In this document: piece after piece, positions 1 to 7,002 of the stretch
How the letters are laid out: every line of letters begins with the position of its first letter
Numbering within the stretch: position 1 is the first letter of the stretch
Assembly: GCA_949516455.1 (NCBI GenBank)
Contig: CATILC010000207.1
Location: 1 to 14,734, forward strand
Length of the DNA stretch: 14,734 bases
Origin: Flavobacteriia bacterium
GTDB lineage: Bacteria > Bacteroidota > Bacteroidia > Flavobacteriales > Schleiferiaceae
Direction of reading: 5' to 3'
Notes under the pieces: model-generated
What the model was told of the DNA's origin: nothing
The model's database searches: none
Seen by the model: only the letters and a program-made list of their open reading frames with translations
Program-made: the position numbers and the translations under genes

Positions 1-1662
1 GATCAGGTGCAGCTGAATTTCATCAATGCGGGAACCTGGTCGGATGAATGTGGCATCATCTTTTCCGATCCGGCTGGTGCCATTGTGTATCAATTGATCC
101 CTGGAAACGCAGTCCCAACCAGCACCCTGTATACAGACAGCGCTGATTGTGGCCCCGGCCCTCAGTGTGCAGATCCAACCGGCCTGAGCATACAGAACAT
201 CGGCTTGAATTCGGCAGATGTGGCCTTCAATTCCAATTCCGGTATTTCCAGGATCGAGTTCGGCCCTGCAGGATTCACTCCGGGAACAGGAACGCTCATC
301 GCTCTGGTGACCACATCGCCCTTTACGATCACGGGCCTGACACCCGGCACCAATTACGATGTGTATGTTCAGGACAGCTGCGGAATCGCCGTTACTTCCA
401 ATTGGGTAGGCCCTGTGTCCTTCACAGCCACACCATGTCCGCCCGTTACGGCCAATTTCACCATCACGACTTCCGGCACATCGATCAGCGTGGATGGAAC
501 GTCCTCGACAGGCTCGTTCTTCAGTTGGGACTTTGGTGGTCAGGGGGCTTCTTTCGACTCCATCGCCTCCTTCTCATTTGCCAGCGAGGGAACCTACACG
601 ATCACCCTGGTCAACAGCAGCGGTTGCGGAACATCGGATATCCTTTCGATCACAGTCGATCTGTGCGATACGCTGACAGCAGCCTTTACCAGCAGCACGA
701 CCTATCTGGATGCGCAGTTCAATTCCGTGGGTTCGTCGGGCACCCCGACCTCCATCCAGTGGGACTTTGGAGACGGAACGACGGGAAGTGGGGTAGTGGC
801 CAATCACACCTACACCATGGAAGGATTGTACGATGTGTGGCTTATTCTGACCAATGCCTGTGGGCAGGTCGATAGTGTGATGCAGCAGATCCGTGTATGC
901 GATGTGGTCAGTGGGAACATTGCCTACACCTTTAGCGGCACCACTTTCAACTTCGATGCATCGGGATCCTCTCCCAATGCGGTCACATTCCGCTGGTACT
1001 TCGGAGACGGGGCAACGGATACATTGGCCAGTCCGAGCCATACCTATACCGGTTCGGGCAACTACACGGTCAGTTTGGTCGTTTTCAATGCCTGCGGAGA
1101 CAGCGATTCTGTGCTCACGCAAATACAGGTATGTCCCAAACCCACGGCCTCCTGGACCTTTACGGTGATCCAGTCCTCGCCCTTGGGTATGCAGGTGCAG
1201 TTCGATGCGTCCTCATCAGTAGGGGCAGTCAGTTATTTCTGGGATTTTGGGGATGGCAACACCAACAGCACTTCCGGATTTCCCATCCATACCTACGCCA
1301 CTCCTGGCTTCTTCTATGTGGTCACCCTGATCACCTACAACAGCTGCGGAGATTCGGATACTTTGTTTGCTCCGCTCAGTGCAGTTGGCACCGGCGAATG
1401 GACGGATCCTGTATCGCTTGAGGTCTTCCCGAATCCAACTCGTTCATCCGTCTTCATTTCGTGGCAAGATCTTCCAAACGACGATGCGGTGGTCATCGAA
1501 TTGCTCGATGTCTCGGGCAAACTCGTACGGTCCATCCAGGCCGATATCGTGCAGGGAGGCATGGAGGCAGAAATGAAACTGGAGGATCTGCCGTCGGCGG
1601 TCTATCAAATCCGTTTGCGACAGGGCAATCGGGAGGCGGTTCGCAGACTGATCAAGGACTGA
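1..1662 (+). CDS. T9SS-secreted multi-PKD cell-surface protein, C-terminal part (5' end outside window)
   Basis: The reading frame is open from base 1, so the GTG at base 7 is internal and the true start lies upstream. Visible modules in order: the tail of a beta-sandwich-like region (bases 1-150); an Fn3-like module (about 170-440) with the GLTPGTNYDVYVQDSCG pattern; four PKD modules (about 445-663, 664-903, 904-1137, 1138-1395) marked by WDFGG, WDFGDG, WYFGDG and WDFGDG; and a type A T9SS sorting domain (about 1396-1659) with the VFPNPT motif and a VYQIRLRQG end. In this family the C-terminal domain directs a Sec-exported protein through the T9SS and is removed as the protein is anchored or released. 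PKD modules are usually binding or spacer units, and no catalytic domain is visible in this part. The first PKD has lost the normal GDG turn (GGQG). Surface location is well supported; substrate and function are unknown. Confidence 0.93.
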   Translation, partial: DQVQLNFINAGTWSDECGIIFSDPAGAIVYQLIPGNAVPTSTLYTDSADCGPGPQCADPTGLSIQNIGLNSADVAFNSNSGISRIEFGPAGFTPGTGTLIALVTTSPFTITGLTPGTNYDVYVQDSCGIAVTSNWVGPVSFTATPCPPVTANFTITTSGTSISVDGTSSTGSFFSWDFGGQGASFDSIASFSFASEGTYTITLVNSSGCGTSDILSITVDLCDTLTAAFTSSTTYLDAQFNSVGSSGTPTSIQWDFGDGTTGSGVVANHTYTMEGLYDVWLILTNACGQVDSVMQQIRVCDVVSGNIAYTFSGTTFNFDASGSSPNAVTFRWYFGDGATDTLASPSHTYTGSGNYTVSLVVFNACGDSDSVLTQIQVCPKPTASWTFTVIQSSPLGMQVQFDASSSVGAVSYFWDFGDGNTNSTSGFPIHTYATPGFFYVVTLITYNSCGDSDTLFAPLSAVGTGEWTDPVSLEVFPNPTRSSVFISWQDLPNDDAVVIELLDVSGKLVRSIQADIVQGGMEAEMKLEDLPSAVYQIRLRQGNREAVRRLIKD

Positions 1663-1681
1663 CATTGCTCTTTTTTGGATC

Positions 1682-1715
1682 CTGAGCGGCGAGGAGAATT
1701 TTCCCTTCCGCTCAG
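1682..1715 (+). terminator. Inverted repeat after the T9SS cargo gene, possible weak terminator
   Basis: CTGAGCGG (1682-1689) and CCGCTCAG (1708-1715) form a perfect 8-bp stem around an 18-nt loop, 19 nt after the stop codon. No T-run follows directly: the nearest T-tract is at 1730-1734, and the T6 run at 1671-1676 precedes the stem. It could slow or end transcription of the upstream gene, but it is not a canonical intrinsic terminator. Confidence 0.4.
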
Positions 1716-1735
1716 AGGTCCAATCCGTATTTTTA
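1706..1735 (+). promoter_or_regulatory. Possible Bacteroidota-type promoter for pyrD
   Basis: TATTTTTA (1728-1735) matches the Bacteroidota -7 consensus TAnnTTTG at every fixed position except the last. A poor -33 candidate (TTC, 1706-1708) sits 19 nt upstream. The box ends only 4 nt before the pyrD ATG, so transcription would begin at or next to the start codon. The overlap with the hairpin arm and the missing TTG make this tentative. Confidence 0.35.
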
Positions 1736-1739
1736 GGCC

Positions 1740-2816
1740 ATGTCTTTGTACCACCGGATCGTTGCCCCCATTCTCTTTCAGCAGGACGCTGAAAAAGTAC
1801 ACCACAGGGTTGCGGGTCTCATGGAGCGGGCTGAGGGAAATGCACCACTTCGAAGGCTCATCCGGTCGGTATACGGGCCCACCGAATATGCGGGACTCAG
1901 CCAGACCATTTGGGGACGAAAATTCGATCATCCGGTCGGTTTGGCCGCTGGCTTCGATAAAGATGCCAAGGCGTACAAGACGCTTTCCTGCATGGGCTTC
2001 AGTTTTGTAGAGATCGGAACGGTCACGCCCAGGGCACAGGCGGGCAATCCAAAGCCCCGTCTTTTCCGGCTGAAAGAGGACAAGGCCCTGATCAACCGCA
2101 TGGGCTTCAACAACGAAGGGGTAGAGGCGGCAGCCCAGCGACTGCGCAGTCGAGGAGATCATTTGGTGGGAGGGAACATCGGCAAGAACAAGCTCACGCC
2201 GAACGATCAGGCGATCGATGATTATCTGGCCGGTTTCGACCAGCTGTTCGATCACGTGGATTATTTCACCGTGAACGTCAGTTCGCCCAACACACCTGGA
2301 TTGCGTGAACTGCAGGGTAGAGAACCTTTGACGCGATTGCTGGAATCCCTGCAAGAGCGGAACCGTTCCCGAACCCGACCCAAACCCGTTCTGCTCAAGA
2401 TCGCACCGGATCTCGAAGAGGAAGCATTGCTGGAGATCGTCGAGGTCATTCGCGATGCCGAATTGGACGGAGTGGTGGCCACCAATACGACCACAGGCCG
2501 TTCTGGACTTTCGACATCTTCAGAACAGATCCAACAGATCGGAGCAGGTGGTCTCAGTGGTGACCCTGTGCGCAATCGGTCCACTGAAGTGGTGGGTTTT
2601 CTCCGCAGGCAGCTCGGGCAGGAGGCGATCATCATAGGTGTGGGTGGCGTGCGCAACGGACGCGATGCGATCGAAAAGATCGTTGCCGGAGCGAATTTGG
2701 TGCAGGTGTACACGGGCTTTGTATACGAAGGACCCGCAATGGTGAGAAGAATGCTCAGTGAAATGGATCACGGATTGAAAAGCGGACACTGGACATGGCC
2801 ACACAGACGGATATGA
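1740..2816 (+). CDS. pyrD: Dihydroorotate dehydrogenase (quinone), class 2
   Basis: Oxidises dihydroorotate to orotate in de novo pyrimidine synthesis, passing electrons through FMN to membrane quinone. The 358-residue product is of normal class 2 length and has the N-terminal helical region (about residues 1-45) that contacts the membrane and quinone. Visible motifs: GLAAGFDKD (67-75), EIGTVTP (91-97), the NRMGFNN region (119-125), NVSSPNTPGLR (179-189) with Ser182 at the place of the class 2 catalytic serine (Ser175 in E. coli), Lys220, VATNTT (246-251), GAGGLSG (268-274), and the FMN-phosphate loop GVGGV and YTGFVYEGP (300-332). Serine rather than cysteine as catalytic base separates it from class 1. 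The stop codon overlaps the next ATG by 4 nt, which implies translational coupling to the lyase gene. The ATG at 1740 gives the expected N-terminus. Confidence 0.96.
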   Translation: MSLYHRIVAPILFQQDAEKVHHRVAGLMERAEGNAPLRRLIRSVYGPTEYAGLSQTIWGRKFDHPVGLAAGFDKDAKAYKTLSCMGFSFVEIGTVTPRAQAGNPKPRLFRLKEDKALINRMGFNNEGVEAAAQRLRSRGDHLVGGNIGKNKLTPNDQAIDDYLAGFDQLFDHVDYFTVNVSSPNTPGLRELQGREPLTRLLESLQERNRSRTRPKPVLLKIAPDLEEEALLEIVEVIRDAELDGVVATNTTTGRSGLSTSSEQIQQIGAGGLSGDPVRNRSTEVVGFLRRQLGQEAIIIGVGGVRNGRDAIEKIVAGANLVQVYTGFVYEGPAMVRRMLSEMDHGLKSGHWTWPHRRI

Positions 2817-3673
2817 GCAAGATCACATTGGTGGAATGCCCGAGGGACGCCATGCAAGGGCTTCAGTCCTTCATTCCGACCGAGCAAAAGGTACGCTACC
2901 TGAACAGCCTCCTGGAGGTGGGTTTCGATATTGTCGATTTCGGAAGTTTTGTATCGCCCAAGGCGGTGCCGCAGATGCGGGACACGGAGGAGGTCCTCAG
3001 TCAAGTGGACTGGGCCAGAACACAGACTGAACTTTTGGCCATCGTCGCCGGACGGAGGGGCATCGAGCAAGCCTGTGGCCTGGAGGGGGTGGTTCACATT
3101 GGATTTCCCTTCAGCATATCCGAAACCTTTCAGCAGAACAACACGCGCAAGAGCCGTGAGGAGTCGATGCAGACCGTACGCGAATTGCTCGATCTGTCAG
3201 TGAAGCACGAAAAGAAGGAGGTAGTGTATCTGTCCATGGGCTTTGGCAATCCCTATGGAGATGACTGGAGTTTGGCACTGGTCGAGGATTGGTGCGGACG
3301 CCTTATCGACGCAGGTGTTTCCGTCATTTCGCTGGCAGATACGGTAGGGCACGCTGCACCAGAGCGCATTGAAACGGTTTTTTCAAGCGTTTCTTCTGCC
3401 TTTCAAAACACCGAATTCGGAATCCATTTGCACACGCGATACGACAATTGGCGGGAAAAGATGGAAGCGGCATGGGCTGCAGGCTGCAGGCGATACGATG
3501 GAGCCATAAAAGGCTTTGGCGGCTGTCCATTTGCCAAGGATGAGCTGGTGGGAAATTTGCCCACAGAAAAGATCCTGAGTTTTTGCACAGAACAAGAAAT
3601 CAGTCATCCTGTGGACATCCACAGATTTCAGTCGGTATACAATATGGTGTCTGAAATTTTCCCCAGGCACTAA
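2813..3673 (+). CDS. Hydroxymethylglutaryl-CoA lyase
   Basis: Splits 3-hydroxy-3-methylglutaryl-CoA into acetoacetate and acetyl-CoA, the last step of leucine breakdown; DRE-TIM metallolyase family, cytoplasmic. From ATG 2813 the product has 286 residues. Visible: ECPRDAMQG at the N-terminus (Arg11 and Asp12 at the catalytic arginine and metal-ligand positions), DFGSFVSPK (42-50), SLADTVG (173-179), the metal-binding GIHLHTR (His205, His207) and the family signature GFGGCPFAKDE with the active-site Cys238. I chose 2813 because it gives the usual short N-terminus and makes a 4-nt ATGA overlap with pyrD; an in-frame ATG at 2795 would add six residues (MATQTD) that match nothing I expect. Other DRE-TIM lyases are possible in principle, but the GGCPFA signature favours HMG-CoA lyase. 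No link to pyrimidine synthesis is known, so the pairing with pyrD is probably just operon organisation. Confidence 0.93.
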   Translation: MSKITLVECPRDAMQGLQSFIPTEQKVRYLNSLLEVGFDIVDFGSFVSPKAVPQMRDTEEVLSQVDWARTQTELLAIVAGRRGIEQACGLEGVVHIGFPFSISETFQQNNTRKSREESMQTVRELLDLSVKHEKKEVVYLSMGFGNPYGDDWSLALVEDWCGRLIDAGVSVISLADTVGHAAPERIETVFSSVSSAFQNTEFGIHLHTRYDNWREKMEAAWAAGCRRYDGAIKGFGGCPFAKDELVGNLPTEKILSFCTEQEISHPVDIHRFQSVYNMVSEIFPRH

Positions 3674-3689
3674 GCGTACGATCGAGTCG

Positions 3690-3720
3690 TTGAAACTCCG
3701 TTCAGGAACATTTACTTTTG
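3690..3720 (+). promoter_or_regulatory. Bacteroidota sigma-A-type promoter for the bamD block
   Basis: TACTTTTG (3713-3720) is an exact match to the TAnnTTTG -7 box, and a TTG (3690-3692) lies 20 nt upstream, inside the usual 17-23 nt range of the -33 element. The box ends 5 nt before the ATG at 3726, so the predicted transcript starts at about the start codon, giving a leaderless or nearly leaderless mRNA. It sits in the 52-nt gap after the lyase gene and would serve bamD and the genes behind it. Confidence 0.65.
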
Positions 3721-3725
3721 CGCCG

Positions 3726-4544
3726 ATGATAGGGCTATTCAGGTTCCGTTTTGTGCAGTTGCTTCCACTGGTCTTCTTGCTGTTTTCCTGCAGTGAATAC
3801 CAGAAAGTATTGAAGAGCAGTGATCTCGATTACAAACTCGAGAAGGCCATTGAGTACTATGAGGAGGAAAAATTCAATAAGTCATATCCCTTGCTGGAAG
3901 AATTGCTCACCCAGTTCAGGGGCTCCCGAAAAGCAGAGACCGTCTATTACTACTATGCCAAGACCCTATTTGGGATGCGCGATCACATTCTGGCGGCTTA
4001 TCATTTCAAGAACTTCTACCAGACCTTCCCCAACAGCCCGCATGAGGACGAGTGCGCCTTCATGTCCGCCTACTGTCACTATCTGGAATCACCCAGTTAC
4101 AGTTTGGATCAGAGCTATACGTACAAGGCGATCAATGAGCTTCAGCTCTACGTGAATACGCACGCAAAAAGTCCACGAGTGCCGGAGTGCAATATGATCA
4201 TGGATGAGCTCCGCGGGAAACTGGAACGCAAGTCCTATGAGCGTGCACGTCAGTACTATCGCATGGAACTATATCAGGCGGCTGTGGTGGGCTTCAATAT
4301 TTCATTGAACAAATTCCCGGATTCGCAGTTCCGCGAAGAAATGCTCCAACTGCGTCTGGAAAGTCAATTCCTATTGGCCGAATCGAGTATTGAGAAAAAG
4401 AGAATGCAGCGCTACAGGGAAACGCTGACAGCCTACAACGAATTGATGCAGTACTATCCGGAAACCGATTACAAAGACGAAGCTGAGGAGATCAGAGCTC
4501 GGACTCAGCAGAAGATACAAGAGCTCAAATCACTCAACAGTTGA
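3726..4544 (+). CDS. bamD: Outer membrane assembly lipoprotein BamD (YfiO)
   Basis: Periplasmic lipoprotein of the BAM complex, which folds beta-barrel proteins into the outer membrane. From ATG 3726 the product has 272 residues: a short basic start, a hydrophobic segment and the lipobox LFSC with Cys22 as lipidation site, then helical TPR-like repeats such as AIEYYEEEKFNKSYPLLEEL (41-60), a FYQTFPNSPHEDECAF block (97-112), AAVVGFNISLNKFPDSQFREE (185-205) and a final YPETDYKDEAEEI repeat (244-256). A TTG at 3690 would extend the frame upstream, but it coincides with the likely -33 promoter element and would put 12 extra residues before the signal peptide, so I reject it. First gene of a tight block; the omega gene follows after 2 nt. 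Confidence 0.92.
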   Translation: MIGLFRFRFVQLLPLVFLLFSCSEYQKVLKSSDLDYKLEKAIEYYEEEKFNKSYPLLEELLTQFRGSRKAETVYYYYAKTLFGMRDHILAAYHFKNFYQTFPNSPHEDECAFMSAYCHYLESPSYSLDQSYTYKAINELQLYVNTHAKSPRVPECNMIMDELRGKLERKSYERARQYYRMELYQAAVVGFNISLNKFPDSQFREEMLQLRLESQFLLAESSIEKKRMQRYRETLTAYNELMQYYPETDYKDEAEEIRARTQQKIQELKSLNS

Positions 4545-4546
4545 TC

Positions 4547-4888
4547 ATGGAATACAAGAAGACAGGAGCCTCAAAGGACACGGAAACGCGCAATGTGCAC
4601 GAGATCTCTAATGCCACGGGCAATATCTATGAGGCTCTGGCCATCGTGAGCAAGCGCGCCGTGCAGATCGGTGAAGACATCAAGCAGGAGCTGCACGAGA
4701 AACTCGAAGAATTCGAAATACACACCGACAGCTTGGAGGAGATCTTTGAGAACAAGGAGCAGATCGAGTTGTCCCGTTTGTACGAAGCGCTCCCAAAGCC
4801 TTCAGCCATTGCTCTTCAGGAATGGCTCGAGGGGAAGGTCCATTACCGCAAGCCCGAAGGCGACGAGGAAAAGGCGAGCAATCTCTGA
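4547..4888 (+). CDS. rpoZ: RNA polymerase omega subunit, Bacteroidota type
   Basis: A 113-residue protein resembling the Bacteroidota form of the omega/Rpb6 subunit, which binds beta' and helps RNA polymerase assembly and stability. The core carries the omega-like helix TGNIYEALAIVSKRAVQI (about residues 24-41), followed by an acidic helical part (about 48-70) and a LPKPSAIALQEWLEGKVHYR tail (about 81-100) characteristic of the Bacteroidota version. ATG 4547 lies 2 nt after the bamD stop; a TTG at 4541 would overlap bamD and add only Met-Ile. I recall the order bamD-rpoZ-coaBC from many Flavobacteriia, which supports the call, since omega itself is short and divergent. Confidence 0.85.
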   Translation: MEYKKTGASKDTETRNVHEISNATGNIYEALAIVSKRAVQIGEDIKQELHEKLEEFEIHTDSLEEIFENKEQIELSRLYEALPKPSAIALQEWLEGKVHYRKPEGDEEKASNL

Positions 4889-4892
4889 GACC

Positions 4893-6101
4893 ATGCTTCG
4901 CGGGCGCAAGATCCTTTTGGGGATAAGTGGCGGTATTGCCGCCTACAAGACGCCCTTGCTGGTTCGTTTACTGGTCAAGGCTGGGGCGGAGGTCCAAGTT
5001 GTGATGACGGAAAGTGCCCGGGAATTCGTGTCCGATCTGGTGTTGGGCACCTTGTCGGGCCGTCCGGCACTTTCGGCCTACATCGAAAATGAAGAGGAGG
5101 ATGCTCCGACCTGGAACAACCATGTCGAACTCGGACTCTGGCCAGACCTTATGCTTTTTGCGCCGCTCACGGCAGCTACCCTGGCCAAAATGGTTCAGGG
5201 GCAATCCGACAATCTGCTGATGGCTGTTTTTCTTTCGGCCCGCTGTCCGATCATGCTCTCGCCGGCCATGGATCTGGACATGTATCAGCACCCGAGTACG
5301 CTCCGTAATATGGAGCGCGCAAAAGAAGATGGTTGCATCGTCATTCCGGCAGAGGAAGGAGAACTGGCCTCTGGTTTGTCCGGTCAGGGCAGGATGCCTG
5401 AACCGGAACAGCTTTTTGAACACATTCGCGCGTTTTTCTCTCAAGGAAGTTGGAGCGGAAAGCGGGTTCTGATCAATGCAGGCCCGACTTACGAGGCCAT
5501 CGACCCGGTCCGTTTCATCGGTAACCACAGCTCGGGAAAAATGGGATTGGAATTGGCGAGAGCAGCCGTTCAACGAGGAGCGGAGGTCGATCTGGTCATG
5601 GGACCATCTGCACTGGAGATCGGTCCGGATGAGGGGTTTCGCTGCCACCGTGTGGTCTCGGCAGAGGAAATGCAGAACCGATGCAAAGAGTTCTATTCAG
5701 ATGTGGATGTGGCCCTCTTGTCTGCCGCTGTGAGCGATTATCGACCCGTAGAGGTGGCTGAATCGAAAATAAAGAAGACCTCAGCGCAAAAGGAATTGCT
5801 CTTGGAGCCTACGCCCGACATTCTTCAGCAGTGCGGGAATGAAAAGAAGCATCAGATACTGGTGGGTTTTGCCTTGGAGACCGATGATGCGGAGGCCTAT
5901 GGACGATCGAAACTCGAGCGCAAGAATTTGGACATGGTCGTTGTCAATCAGCCCAGCGCACAAACGGGCTTTGGAACAGATACCAACCAGGCGGTATTGC
6001 TCACCTCCAGCGGAGACCGAGTGCAAACGGAGCTGATGAGCAAGTCCGATCTTTCATGCCTGATCCTCGATCAGGTGGAAAAGCTCTGGAAACATGATTA
6101 A
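4893..6101 (+). CDS. coaBC: Bifunctional phosphopantothenoylcysteine decarboxylase / phosphopantothenate-cysteine ligase
   Basis: Catalyses two consecutive steps of coenzyme A synthesis: joining of cysteine to 4'-phosphopantothenate (CoaB, C-terminal half) and FMN-dependent decarboxylation to 4'-phosphopantetheine (CoaC, N-terminal half). The 402-residue product is of normal length. CoaC part (about 1-185): GISGGIAAYKT (10-20) for FMN, NNHVELG with His77 at the catalytic histidine position, SPAMDLDMY (123-131) and ASGLSGQGRMPEP (159-171). CoaB part (about 188-402): INAGPTYEAIDPVRFIGNHS (194-213), SSGKMG, AAVSDYRP (278-285) and the KIKK lysines (292-295). Asp127 and Ser160 replace the Asn125 and Cys158 of the E. 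coli enzyme (see findings). ATG 4893 is 4 nt after the rpoZ stop. The frame is open further upstream, but that extension lies entirely within rpoZ and encodes no family residues. The stop overlaps the next gene by 8 nt. Confidence 0.95.
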   Translation: MLRGRKILLGISGGIAAYKTPLLVRLLVKAGAEVQVVMTESAREFVSDLVLGTLSGRPALSAYIENEEEDAPTWNNHVELGLWPDLMLFAPLTAATLAKMVQGQSDNLLMAVFLSARCPIMLSPAMDLDMYQHPSTLRNMERAKEDGCIVIPAEEGELASGLSGQGRMPEPEQLFEHIRAFFSQGSWSGKRVLINAGPTYEAIDPVRFIGNHSSGKMGLELARAAVQRGAEVDLVMGPSALEIGPDEGFRCHRVVSAEEMQNRCKEFYSDVDVALLSAAVSDYRPVEVAESKIKKTSAQKELLLEPTPDILQQCGNEKKHQILVGFALETDDAEAYGRSKLERKNLDMVVVNQPSAQTGFGTDTNQAVLLTSSGDRVQTELMSKSDLSCLILDQVEKLWKHD

Positions 6102-7002
6102 GAAGTGGATCGCTTATATATTGTTTCTCCCCCTCGGTGCAGTGGCCCAGGAAATGCAAGCGGAGGTTCAGGTCATTAGTTCCAATGTGCAGAATACCAA
6201 CAAGCAAGTCTTCAAGACCATGGAGACAGCCATGCGCGAATTCATCAACAACAACAGCTGGACCCAGGAGCGATTTGAACAGGAGGAAAAACTCAAGTGC
6301 ACCTTCGTGTTCAATATCATCGAACAGGTAACGGTGGGCTCTTTTCGCGCCACCCTGCAGGTTCAGTATTCACGGCCGGTCTACAACAGCGACTACCGGA
6401 GTCCGCTGGTGAATATTTTGGACAATGATGTGAATTTCCAATACCTGGAAAACGACCGCCTTGAGTTCATCGCCAATACCCACACCTCCAATCTGACCTC
6501 CATCATCGCCTACTACGTCTACATCATTCTGGGTATGGACCACGACAGCTTTGAAAAGAACAGCGGCCAACCGTATTACGTTAACGCACAGAATATTGTC
6601 AACAACGCGCAGAACGATCCGCAGGGCGTGGGCTGGCGCAATTACGACGGAAACACCAACCGCTATTGGCTGGTGGACAACCTCTTGAATCCGGCCTTCA
6701 GCGGGATCACCAATTGCTACTACGAGTACCACAGGAACGGTTTGGACCAAATGCATGAGGTGTCTCAGCAAGAGTCGGCGAAGAGCAATATGGCCAGGAG
6801 CATTGTGGCTCTGCAGGCGGTACATCAAAAACGCCCCAACAGCTATTTGATGAACAGTTTTTTCGATGCCAAGGTCAATGAGATCGTTCAGATCTTCAAG
6901 GACGGCCCCAATGTGGATACCGATCTGATGCTCAAGACTCTGAAGAGGATCGATGCCAACAACAGTACGCAGTACGATCAGATAGCCAACAGACAACGCT
7001 GA
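6094..7002 (+). CDS. DUF4835 / PorD-like exported protein, T9SS-associated
   Basis: A 302-residue protein with a cleavable Sec signal peptide (MIKKWIAYILFLPLGAVA, probable cut after residue 18 at AVA-QE), so periplasmic or outer-membrane associated. The body opens with AEVQVISSNVQNTNKQVF and later has ECTFVFNI-like, GSFRATLQVQYSRPVYNSDY and a helical YYVYIILGMDHDSF segment (about 140-154), the pattern I associate with DUF4835. I recall this family being labelled PorD, a type IX secretion accessory protein, in some databases; its biochemical role is not established. In this window the T9SS cargo protein at the left edge shows that the host has a T9SS. It overlaps coaBC by 8 nt and its TGATG junction overlaps recN by 1 nt, so it is translated in the middle of the block. 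Family call fairly sure; role less so. Confidence 0.8.
   Translation: MIKKWIAYILFLPLGAVAQEMQAEVQVISSNVQNTNKQVFKTMETAMREFINNNSWTQERFEQEEKLKCTFVFNIIEQVTVGSFRATLQVQYSRPVYNSDYRSPLVNILDNDVNFQYLENDRLEFIANTHTSNLTSIIAYYVYIILGMDHDSFEKNSGQPYYVNAQNIVNNAQNDPQGVGWRNYDGNTNRYWLVDNLLNPAFSGITNCYYEYHRNGLDQMHEVSQQESAKSNMARSIVALQAVHQKRPNSYLMNSFFDAKVNEIVQIFKDGPNVDTDLMLKTLKRIDANNSTQYDQIANRQR

Noticed and set aside
147..875. A 242-codon + strand frame within the PKD gene
   Set aside because: A +2 shadow of the PKD repeats, rich in Arg, His and Cys, with no domain; the in-frame product has clear PKD and sorting motifs.
1605..2354. A 249-codon open frame on the - strand across the T9SS gene end and pyrD
   Set aside because: Spans the intergenic hairpin and the pyrD start in antisense and resembles no family.
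4671..4892. Upstream extension of the coaBC frame into rpoZ
   Set aside because: It overlaps rpoZ completely and encodes an Arg/Ser-rich stretch; CoaC proteins begin right at the KILLGISGG strand, matching ATG 4893.
6370..6996. A 208-codon - strand frame opposite the DUF4835 gene, rich in Val and Ile
   Set aside because: The Val/Ile richness arises from complementing Asn/Asp/Tyr codons of the real gene; no start context or family resemblance.
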